A DNA stretch of 64,000 bases from Acetobacter sp. 46_36 (GTDB taxonomy: Bacteria; Pseudomonadota; Alphaproteobacteria; RF32; CAG-239). Shown here piece after piece: positions 44,751-52,165 of this stretch. The translations under genes were made by a program, and so were the position numbers. The stretch is from NCBI GenBank assembly GCA_001917135.1, contig MNTT01000008.1:97911-161910 (forward strand), written 5' to 3'. Under the pieces are notes generated by a model. The model searched no databases, was not told the origin of the DNA, and saw only the letters and a list, made by a program, of their open reading frames with translations. Numbering within the stretch: the stretch's first letter is position 1; the number at the start of each line of letters is the position of its first letter.

Positions 44751-44888
44751 TCAATAGTGCCTGGGATAAGAATGCGGGTATCCGCTGCCCTCAATCGGCG
44801 TATTGGCGGAAATTCTGCCACACCCGCTCACATACAGAATGGAAAAAAATACTGAAGAAATCATTAAAAATTTAACTAAATATTTCAT
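44751..44888 (-). CDS. 45-residue lipoprotein (LptM-like)
   Basis: An ATG with AGGG upstream opens 45 codons. Residues 1-22 are MKYLVKFLMISSVFFSILYV followed by S-G-C, a lipoprotein signal peptide with lipobox and acylated Cys23. The short mature part (CGRISANTPIEGSGYPHSYP, then RHY) resembles small alphaproteobacterial lipoproteins of the LptM/YifL type that end in YPRxYP and assist LptD folding. The assignment is tentative. It precedes the VWA-PP2C-kinase genes on the same strand. Its length is below usual gene-finder cut-offs. Confidence 0.7.
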   Translation of the reverse strand: MKYLVKFLMISSVFFSILYVSGCGRISANTPIEGSGYPHSYPRHY

Positions 44889-44983
44889 TTTTTACCCTAT
44901 GTATTGCAATGACTATACAAAGAGCTTATATCAAAACCGCCGAATGTACAAAACTCAATTCATTTATTAACAGGAAATACGCC

Positions 44984-45625
44984 ATGGTTCGCTTTTACCG
45001 TTTGCTTCTCTGCCTGCTCTTCGTTTCGTTCAATGCAGCTGCCTACAGCGGCCCCAAAGGGTTATATACGCTGGAATATCCCGTCAATATGCCTGACGTT
45101 TCGGTCATATCCGAAAACGGCATGCCGATACGCATTCCCTCACTCCGAAACGACCTGACCATTATGATTTTCTGGTCGCAGAGTTGCTTTCCCTGCCTTC
45201 GGGAAATGAAAAGCCTCGAAAAATTTTATCCCAAAGCGGCAAAAGACAACATCGGCGTTATGCTTATATCCCCGGCGTCCGAATGGAAAGATAATGCGGA
45301 AGAACGCAAATTTCTGGCCAAATACGGCGCACCGACCCTGCCGTTTTACAACGACGAAAACAACCGCCTTTCCTTAAGCCTCGGCATCGGTTCGACCCCG
45401 TACACCGTCATTATGAACCGCAGCGGCAAAAAAGTCGCAACCATCCAGGGAGAAGCCGACTGGAATTCCGAAAAACTTTATAAAATGATAAAAAAACTCA
45501 TCAAACCGGCTCAGGCTAATCCGACAGCACCCGCGCCCCTGCCCGCCGCCTTGCCGGCAGTCCCCGCTTCCACCACACCGGCTTCTGCGACACATCAAGC
45601 CGCCCCAAAACCTCACGACATCTAA
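44984..45625 (+). CDS. TlpA-like exported thioredoxin-fold protein
   Basis: 213 residues. A signal peptide (FYRLLLCLLFVSFNAAAYS) leads into a TlpA/ResA-like domain with the active site FWSQSCFPCLREM (CFPC) near residue 66 and a cis-Pro in GSTPYTVIMN. The C-terminal 40 residues are Ala/Pro/Thr-rich, a flexible tail. It probably acts as periplasmic thiol-disulfide reductase. I chose the ATG at 44984, preceded by AGGAAA; the frame opens 25 codons earlier. It diverges from the small lipoprotein gene. Confidence 0.85.
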   Translation: MVRFYRLLLCLLFVSFNAAAYSGPKGLYTLEYPVNMPDVSVISENGMPIRIPSLRNDLTIMIFWSQSCFPCLREMKSLEKFYPKAAKDNIGVMLISPASEWKDNAEERKFLAKYGAPTLPFYNDENNRLSLSLGIGSTPYTVIMNRSGKKVATIQGEADWNSEKLYKMIKKLIKPAQANPTAPAPLPAALPAVPASTTPASATHQAAPKPHDI

Positions 45626-45633
45626 CCATACCG

Positions 45634-45803
45634 CCGCATCGCCGCTGCGCCGGTCTCATAGCATCTGACATACGGATTCACCACACCAACCGCATCACCG
45701 CCGCGCTAATCTCATCGCATCTGGTGTCTGGGTTCAGGGTTCACCACTGCAACCGCATCGCTCCTGTCTCATCGCATCTGACGTCTAGATTCACCACTCC
45801 GAT
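45634..45803. repeat. Degenerate tandem repeat, three units of 56-63 bp
   Basis: Units start with CCGCATCNCCGC at 45634, 45690 and 45753, continue with TCTCATCGCATCTG and end in GATTCACCAC. The motif CGCATCTGACGT from this array recurs at about 51913 in another spacer. Confidence 0.7.
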
Positions 45804-45860
45804 TTCACAGCCCACGGTTCTGTCGCATCTCTCTATTACCGTACACCGGATTCCGGCAAG

Positions 45861-46391
45861 TCAGTCCCCGCTCCGCTCCAGTTGTTTAATCATCAGGCGG
45901 ATATGCGGATTGGCCGCATACTTCTGCCGGGCATAATAGGCCTGCCGCTCTTTCATAATATTTTCACGTTTCTGCCGCCGTTCCCGCGCCTGCATCAGTT
46001 CCGCCTCTCTGGCGCTTTTTGGATACGTCATATCCAAATTAAACACTTCATACGCCTCTGTCAACGACGCCTGAATTGTCTGCGTAACGCCGCGCTCTTT
46101 CATCGCATAGAACAATTTTTTTATCTGGGGATCAATTCGCGCCCGCATTGCATCTTGCTGCTTTTGCAACATTTTATCATGATGTTTAATGTATTTCAGG
46201 CGCACTTCGCCGTTTTTCAAATCATCAAGATAAACGCCGCCGGTAATATCATAAACATCCGGCGTCAGTTTCAACCGCATCCGGTACAGGAGTTCATGCG
46301 TAATATGGTCGGCAGGATAAATATCTATAAAAAGCTTTCCGGGATATTTTTCCCGATTCTCGCAACAGATAACTCTGAATTTGTCATACAT
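45861..46391 (-). CDS. Unknown 176-residue protein
   Basis: No family recognised. The first 65 residues look like an alpha/beta domain (YPGKLFIDIYPADHITHELL); the rest is a long charged helix rich in Arg, Glu and Gln (AREAELMQARERRQKRENIM), likely a coiled coil. GAGG lies eight bases before the ATG. It converges with the TlpA-like gene across a repeat-filled gap. Function unknown. Confidence 0.6.
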   Translation of the reverse strand: MYDKFRVICCENREKYPGKLFIDIYPADHITHELLYRMRLKLTPDVYDITGGVYLDDLKNGEVRLKYIKHHDKMLQKQQDAMRARIDPQIKKLFYAMKERGVTQTIQASLTEAYEVFNLDMTYPKSAREAELMQARERRQKRENIMKERQAYYARQKYAANPHIRLMIKQLERSGD

Positions 46392-46674
46392 CGGTCTAAC
46401 CTCAATTTACTTTCCCTCCCGATGTTATTTTACACGCCGGCCTGCCATAAGGTGCAGACAAACGCCGATAACGAGCAATATAGACAAAATATTTTTAAAG
46501 TAAAGCATTTTTACGCATCCCCTCGCCCAGAATTCAGCCTGCCCAATCCTTGCCCTCCCTCCTCTTTTCTTCCAAAGCAACAAATCGTCCGTTCCCATCC
46601 AATGCCATAACCGCCCGTTCTTTTTCGGAACAGACGGTTTATTGCCTCAGGATTGAAAAACGCCCCATTTTTTC
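46392..46674. other. Intergenic region without recognisable gene
   Basis: Contains the 5' region of the 176-residue gene and the downstream region of the autotransporter. I see no gene or clear terminator. Confidence 0.4.
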
Positions 46675-46739
46675 CGCACAGTTAGAACACACAATTAAAA
46701 CGCACAATTAGAACGCACAGTTAAAACGCGTAGTTCAAA
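46675..46739. repeat. Five 13-bp tandem units at the autotransporter stop codon
   Basis: Plus-strand units CGCACAGTTAGAA, CACACAATTAAAA, CGCACAATTAGAA, CGCACAGTTAAAA and CGCGTAGTTCAAA follow each other without gap. The stop codon of the autotransporter (46721-46723) lies in the fourth unit and its last residues in the fifth. Confidence 0.9.
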
Positions 46740-49246
46740 CCGGCATTCAGGTCATACGCTGAATACTCGTCGCCAAATGTATATCCTACGGCGGCATAGC
46801 CAGACAATGCCGACGTTATCCCGAATTCACCGCCTGCCTCCATACGTCCCAGCGTCCGGTCTTTATACGAACGGATGTCACCGTCCATTCCCGCTATCCG
46901 CGTTTTGCCGCCGCTGGAAAATGTGCGAATTACGCTCGGTTTGGCATACAGGCGGTTGGTACAGCCGTCGTTGCAAAACAGATACTCAAATTTAATTCCA
47001 AGTTCCGCTTCCAGATACTGCAACGTATCAAAGCTTGCCGTCTTGCCAACATTATCCGTAAGGTCATCAATATCCAGCACCGTATAACGGATACCCAAAC
47101 TCGGTTCGACATTCAAATATTGCGCCACCGCAATTTTTTTCGCCAGTTCAGCGCTTGCACCGTATTGCATTGCATCGGTCGACGCAAAGGCCAAACGGTC
47201 ATCTGTTTTAACGTCCATATCCTGTTTGCCTGCATACAAAGTCGTCAGCAATTTCCAGTTATTGCGGCCGAATTTGTAATATGCGCCGCCAAGCCAGCTT
47301 TCGGACTTAATCTGCGACCCTAGTTCCGCATAATAATCGCCTTTGCCGGAAAAATCATATTTGCCGTTGCGATACGCCCCGAAAACACCGGTACGGTGCA
47401 CACCGTCGTTATAAAAGTCTGCACCTGCCGTCATACCCTTGATATCAGCCTCCATATCAGCAGGACTGTCCAGTTCCGCACTTTCATAAGTCGCGTCAAA
47501 CCATACTTTCTTTTGCGGTATCAATTCCGCCACACCGCAAGATTCTTCATAGCACGCTATACTCTTTTCAGATGAAAGGCCTCGCTCTACACTCCCCGAT
47601 ATGCTGCGGTTTTGTTCCAATGCCGCCTGTTGCATACCTGCATAAGCAGCAATTTCAGGCGCATATATCGGACGGGAAGGATTTGGATTCGGGTCGGTAT
47701 AATCCGGATTTTCCCTACCGGACAATGCCAGATACCATGTGCTTCCGTCTTCTTCCCCCTTGGCATTTCGCACGGCATCCCACATATACGGACTTCCGAC
47801 CACACGCCCGACATTAAAGTCAGACATAGTCGCCAAATCATCATTCTGTGCATTCAAAAATGCCGTCAGTGCCCCCTCATACGTATCCGGATTTTCCGCA
47901 TTAACAATCACCGTCGTATTTCCCTGTACGTCTTGCGCCACGTTAATCAGTCCGTTTTGAACATTTTCGCTTTCCCTGTCAACGGCCATATCCAGCCACA
48001 GCGTTGCATTGTCGGCAATATAATCCTGCACATTGACAACGGCATTTTTCCCCAAATGCGTTACCGAGCCGGACGTCAGGTTAAAACGGTTCACCCCGTT
48101 AACAAGGTTGTTCAGCATCACCTCGCCCGTACCGTCGCCCAATACTTTCAAATTATAGTTTTCTCCGTCAATACCGTCATCCATCTGGACTTTTCCCTTA
48201 TTTTGAGCTGAAAGTTCAAGATATCCGCCCGCCACATATACGGCATTGTTTTCATCATTAGCATAATTTCCGGCAAAAACGCTGTTGCCGCCGTCTGCCG
48301 TAATCTTAACCGCATTGCCGTAAACCGCGCCGCCAAAAGCTTTTCCGGCCGCCGATACCGCACGATTACCATAAAAAGAGGCATTTTTCAGAACCAAAGC
48401 CTCGGCATTTTCACCATTGCCTTTGCCTTTATGATAAATGGCTCCCCCCTGCGCCTGATAGGCGCCCTCTGCGACATTGCCTGCAAAAGTCCCGCTGACA
48501 AAATCAATTTGCCCTTCATTGGCAATTGCCCCGCCTTGTGCCGCGTCGTACTCGGCTGCCGCACGATTACCGCTAAACGTTCCCGTAACGGAACCCAGCG
48601 TTGCATTATTGTAAATTGCCCCGCCGGCTTCTGCGCTGTTGCCATTAAACGTTCCATTGACCGAAGCAATGTTCCCCTGCTTAAACAAAACTTTTACATT
48701 TGCCACGGCTCCCCCTTTGTCCCCAGCGCTGTTTTCCACAAAAGTCCCCCCAATCTCCTCAATTGTTCCGCCGTTATTATATACGGCGCCGCCGGATTTA
48801 TCCGCAAAATTTTGCTCAAAACTGCCGTTTATCTGGTTGATTTCCCCTGTATTATAAATAACACCGCCGCTTCCTTTGGCCGAATTGACAGAAAAATCGC
48901 CGTTAACGGTTTCCATTTTCCCCTGATTGTTAACAACACCGCCAAACAATGCGGAAAAATTCTGCATCTCCGTATTCAGCAAAGAAAAATCCTGTCCTTT
49001 GCCCACACTGAATCCGGCATGGCTTTTTCCGTCAATCAAATTGCCGCCGCCGTCAATCGTCAGGGCGGGACGGCCGACTTTTCCCAAATCGCCGGACATT
49101 TCCATATTTTTGGATATCTCAATAACGTTATCGCCCTCTTCTTTTTGCAGTTCGGCCTTTAAACCTTCCTCCGTATCAACGCTGACCGCAGCGGCCTTGT
49201 TTTGAAAAAGAAAAATCCCCAACACGATTAACACCATTCTCAACAT
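46721..49246 (-). CDS. Pmp-like autotransporter adhesin (type V secretion)
   Basis: 841 residues. Signal peptide at 1-20 (MLRMVLIVLGIFLF ending in AAA). The passenger (about 20-560) is a parallel beta-helix with repeats of F-x2-N-x-A followed by GGAI/V-Y-N (FNGNSAEAGGAIYNN; FYGNRA with GGAVYGN), the pattern of chlamydial polymorphic membrane proteins. The C-terminal 270 residues form the autotransporter beta-barrel, with WFDATYESAEL at its start and the terminal aromatic LNYAF. It is likely surface displayed and adhesive. GGAG lies seven bases before the ATG. A 13-bp tandem repeat sits on the stop codon. Confidence 0.9.
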   Translation of the reverse strand: MLRMVLIVLGIFLFQNKAAAVSVDTEEGLKAELQKEEGDNVIEISKNMEMSGDLGKVGRPALTIDGGGNLIDGKSHAGFSVGKGQDFSLLNTEMQNFSALFGGVVNNQGKMETVNGDFSVNSAKGSGGVIYNTGEINQINGSFEQNFADKSGGAVYNNGGTIEEIGGTFVENSAGDKGGAVANVKVLFKQGNIASVNGTFNGNSAEAGGAIYNNATLGSVTGTFSGNRAAAEYDAAQGGAIANEGQIDFVSGTFAGNVAEGAYQAQGGAIYHKGKGNGENAEALVLKNASFYGNRAVSAAGKAFGGAVYGNAVKITADGGNSVFAGNYANDENNAVYVAGGYLELSAQNKGKVQMDDGIDGENYNLKVLGDGTGEVMLNNLVNGVNRFNLTSGSVTHLGKNAVVNVQDYIADNATLWLDMAVDRESENVQNGLINVAQDVQGNTTVIVNAENPDTYEGALTAFLNAQNDDLATMSDFNVGRVVGSPYMWDAVRNAKGEEDGSTWYLALSGRENPDYTDPNPNPSRPIYAPEIAAYAGMQQAALEQNRSISGSVERGLSSEKSIACYEESCGVAELIPQKKVWFDATYESAELDSPADMEADIKGMTAGADFYNDGVHRTGVFGAYRNGKYDFSGKGDYYAELGSQIKSESWLGGAYYKFGRNNWKLLTTLYAGKQDMDVKTDDRLAFASTDAMQYGASAELAKKIAVAQYLNVEPSLGIRYTVLDIDDLTDNVGKTASFDTLQYLEAELGIKFEYLFCNDGCTNRLYAKPSVIRTFSSGGKTRIAGMDGDIRSYKDRTLGRMEAGGEFGITSALSGYAAVGYTFGDEYSAYDLNAGLNYAF

Positions 49247-49551
49247 ATCACATCTCCGATAAATAGTGATGACATAAAACGTTCGGTTATATTCACCAGT
49301 TTTACTTTTTATTAACCTGTTGTATTTATATTAAATAATATCAGTAAAAGCTGTAGAGAAAAAAGGAACGTTTTTTTTCATCATCTTCTTTCCTCCGGTT
49401 CCGTTTCTCTTTTTTATCGGCTTATTTTCCGCAATTCGTATCATAAATATCCGTCCCATAAGCGTCTGCTTTCATAAAGCTGCAATCTCACAAATCGCCC
49501 CTGTAAATCCCCGCCCTGCAATTCCCTTGTACGATTTCCCTGTGCAGCAAT
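49247..49551. other. Intergenic region between the autotransporter and the hydrogenase gene
   Basis: About 300 bases, AT-rich near the autotransporter start. The promoter of the autotransporter should be here on the minus strand, but no clear -35/-10 pair was found. No gene is seen. Confidence 0.4.
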
Positions 49552-49578
49552 AAAAAAGGGCGCATCTCTGCGCCCTTT
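49552..49578 (-). terminator. Intrinsic terminator after the hydrogenase gene
   Basis: Minus strand GGGCGCA, loop GAGA, TGCGCCC, then T-rich tract, 17 bases after the stop. Confidence 0.9.
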
Positions 49579-49594
49579 CATAACTTGCCGCCAT

Positions 49595-51046
49595 CTAGTG
49601 GATTTCACACTCTTTCTGGTTTTTGCCCTCAGCCGCATACTTTTCCAACACAACCGCCGCCTTTTTCGGCATGGACAGGCATCCCGGACCGGCAATGCAG
49701 CCGCCTTCGCAGCACATGACTTCCAGCATATTGCAACCGTCGTCAAGCCCTTTCAACGCATAGCGCTTCAGGTTCTTAACCGCATCTTTGGTCAATCCGT
49801 CAATTTTCATCGGACGATAGTCGGCACGCCCGTCAATCAGGTTGGCAACCGCCGCCGCCACGCCGCCAGAAATAGCATAACGCCGCGACTGCAAAGAAGC
49901 CTCGTCGGCAAAGGCCGCCGCTTCCAGCGCGTTAATATCAATACCCTTGGCTTCAAACATTGCCTGTACGTCGGCAAATACCAGTACATAATCGACATTC
50001 GGATTGTTCTCCGCCTCAAGCCGTTTTGCCAGACACGGCCCGACAAATACCGAAACAGCGTCGGGATAACGTTTCTTCAAAACTTCCGCCGCATAAAACA
50101 TCGGGCTTCCGGTATTGGAAACAAACTTTTCAATCTCGGGAACATGCACTTTCGCCGTCTTGACATACGCCGGACAGCACGAAGTCGTCATAAACGGTGC
50201 CCCTTCTTCCATCCGCTCGACAAACTCCGCCGATTCGTTCTTGGAAGTAAAATCCGCCCCGTAGGCAACCTCTATCACATCGTCAAACCCCAGCGCCTTA
50301 TAAGCCGCAATAACCTTGCCCAAATCGTTGCCGAACTGCCCAAGGATAGCCGGAGCCACCATTGCAACCACCTTTTTCGCCGGATTCTTCAACGCATTCA
50401 GTACGTCTATCATCTGCGAATTGTAAACGATTGCGCCAAACGGACACGACTGCAGGCACTTGCCGCAGGAAATGCATTTTTCAATATCAATCTCTTCCCG
50501 TCCGTCGGCATCTTTTTTAATCGCATTGACCGGACAAGGCTCTTCGCACGGAACGACAGACTTATAAATAGCGCCGTAAGGGCAGTATGTCGCACACAAA
50601 CCGCACTTAATGCATTTGTCCTGCTCAATAAAAGCCTTGTCCGTTACCGTAATCGCCTTCTTGGCGCAATTGGTTTCGCACGGCCGCGCCACACACGCCT
50701 GACACATCGGCGTTACTTCATACATCTTGGAGCGGCACGCATTGCATGCGGCTTTAATAACCGACAGCCCGGCTCTGGCCGCCTGGGTACGCGCCAAAGC
50801 TTCCGCTGCAAAATCTTTCAAATCCCGATTCGCATCGACTTCTTGCGGCAAAAAGCCCATCGCAGCCAAAATCTGCCCCTTGAGCGCCGCCTTTTCAGCC
50901 TCCGGATTGCGACGGAAATTTTTGCTCCCCGCCAGTTCTTCCAATACTTCGTCAATATCGCTCAATCCGTTTTCTACAAAGGATTTCGCCACCCTTTGCA
51001 TAACTTCGGCACGAATATACGCCACATTATTTTTTGCCGTCAGCAT
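49595..51046 (-). CDS. Monomeric [FeFe]-hydrogenase-like protein (group B type)
   Basis: 483 residues. The N-terminal part holds CNAC and CQACVARPCETNC, then two 4Fe-4S ferredoxin motifs (CIKCGLCATYC at 145-155 and CISCGKCLQSC at 191-201). The H-cluster domain shows TSCCPAY (Cys290/291), FVGPCLAKR (Cys338) and EVMCCEGGCIAGPG (Cys446/450). The TSCCPAY and GPCxAKR variants are those of group B hydrogenases of anaerobes, whose direction and partner are not well established. HydE, HydF and HydG maturases are not in this window. It is monocistronic, with a terminator on its left. Confidence 0.9.
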   Translation of the reverse strand: MLTAKNNVAYIRAEVMQRVAKSFVENGLSDIDEVLEELAGSKNFRRNPEAEKAALKGQILAAMGFLPQEVDANRDLKDFAAEALARTQAARAGLSVIKAACNACRSKMYEVTPMCQACVARPCETNCAKKAITVTDKAFIEQDKCIKCGLCATYCPYGAIYKSVVPCEEPCPVNAIKKDADGREEIDIEKCISCGKCLQSCPFGAIVYNSQMIDVLNALKNPAKKVVAMVAPAILGQFGNDLGKVIAAYKALGFDDVIEVAYGADFTSKNESAEFVERMEEGAPFMTTSCCPAYVKTAKVHVPEIEKFVSNTGSPMFYAAEVLKKRYPDAVSVFVGPCLAKRLEAENNPNVDYVLVFADVQAMFEAKGIDINALEAAAFADEASLQSRRYAISGGVAAAVANLIDGRADYRPMKIDGLTKDAVKNLKRYALKGLDDGCNMLEVMCCEGGCIAGPGCLSMPKKAAVVLEKYAAEGKNQKECEIH

Positions 51047-51162
51047 AAAAGTCCCCTTTTAATCTACAGTTCAACATAAAATGATTATACCGCGCAATGT
51101 ATAAGATTTCTTTAAAAATGCAAGTAAAAATGACCGCTCTCGCCTAAAGTGCATTTTTTAGC

Positions 51163-51191
51163 TTGACGCATAGACAAAAAAATGCTATAAA
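51163..51191 (+). promoter_or_regulatory. Promoter of the 218-residue gene
   Basis: TTGACG, 17-base spacer ending in ATGC, TATAAA. The expected start near 51198 gives a 45-base leader with a six-codon frame ATGTCAAACAATTTTTAA at 51213. Confidence 0.8.
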
Positions 51192-51242
51192 AGAAACAAT
51201 TCAAATAAATCTATGTCAAACAATTTTTAATTCATTAAGATT

Positions 51243-51899
51243 ATGTGCAGTTTTAATTATGGCGGTCAGAGTTACGAAACTTTAGATTACAGTGTCATGT
51301 CCAGTACACCGCGCCGCAGTTACACCGAAGGGACAAAATCTTTCAACAGCCGTGCCGAACAGGAAATGCGCGAGCTTGAACCGGAAGATTACAAACATCC
51401 GTTCATAAACGTTTATTCCGAAAGCGGATATGTTTACCACACGGGTGAGCCCAAAAAGGCCTTACGGCTCAGCTTGGTCGGCCAGGATTACATCTATTCG
51501 CCAAGCGTCAAAAAAATGACGTTCAGCAGTGTAATGGCTGTTTACTACCGTACCGGCTGCTCATACCGGCAGTTATGGAAACTGGGACGTTTCGTTCCTG
51601 AAATCTGTCCAATCTTTTTGAACAAAAAGAAATTGTCCGACATCATGCTGACAATTTTCAAAAAAGTTCAAATCCGATTGGGACAACTGCAGGAAAAGGG
51701 AATATCGTTCATTGCTTGGGAAATAGAAACCGAAAAAGGCACATTCTACGTTCCATGGCACAACGGTTGCCTGATTGAACAAACCACTGAAACGGTGTTC
51801 ACCGAAAAAACTTTCGCTGAACTGAAAAGAACTTACAAGGTTCTGCGTTTTGCTGAATGCAGAGGAGAAAAGGATTCATACCGCGTCCTTTGCGCCTAA
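51243..51899 (+). CDS. Unknown 218-residue protein
   Basis: No family recognised. The protein is soluble. Residues 40-85 contain PFINVYSESGYVYHTGEPKK, followed by a helical middle and a C-terminal alpha/beta part (FIAWEIETEKGTFYVPWHNG). No Shine-Dalgarno sequence precedes the ATG; the leader is AT-rich and carries a very short ATGTCAAAC frame, like the 24-residue-repeat gene at 16.4 kb. It has its own promoter and terminator, so it is an independent unit. Confidence 0.65.
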   Translation: MCSFNYGGQSYETLDYSVMSSTPRRSYTEGTKSFNSRAEQEMRELEPEDYKHPFINVYSESGYVYHTGEPKKALRLSLVGQDYIYSPSVKKMTFSSVMAVYYRTGCSYRQLWKLGRFVPEICPIFLNKKKLSDIMLTIFKKVQIRLGQLQEKGISFIAWEIETEKGTFYVPWHNGCLIEQTTETVFTEKTFAELKRTYKVLRFAECRGEKDSYRVLCA

Positions 51900-51943
51900 T
51901 TCCCGCGCTTTTCGCATCTGACGTACCCGCCCAAAAATCAAAA

Positions 51944-51979
51944 ACACCCGAGAGTTGCAAACTCTCCGGTGTTTTTTTT
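51944..51979 (+). terminator. Intrinsic terminator
   Basis: ACACCCGAGAGTT pairs with AACTCTCCGGTGT (one mismatch) and is followed by eight T. Confidence 0.9.
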
Positions 51980-52165
51980 GCGTCTGTAACATTGCAATCC
52001 CGTCGCCACGCCCCCGCTGCAGCCTTAATCAGCCATACCGCTAACCCTCGCTGCAACCGCAGCGTATCCCGCCGCAGATCCAGTCTGTCCGCATCGCTGC
52101 TCTCATCGCCACGGCAAACCTCCAGCCTCCCGTCCCTCCGCTATCATGGCGGCACGTTTTTTTTC

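Noticed and set aside
49598..51079. Open plus-strand frame of 493 codons opposite the hydrogenase gene
   Set aside because: Mirror frame of a GC-biased coding strand; no recognisable protein features.
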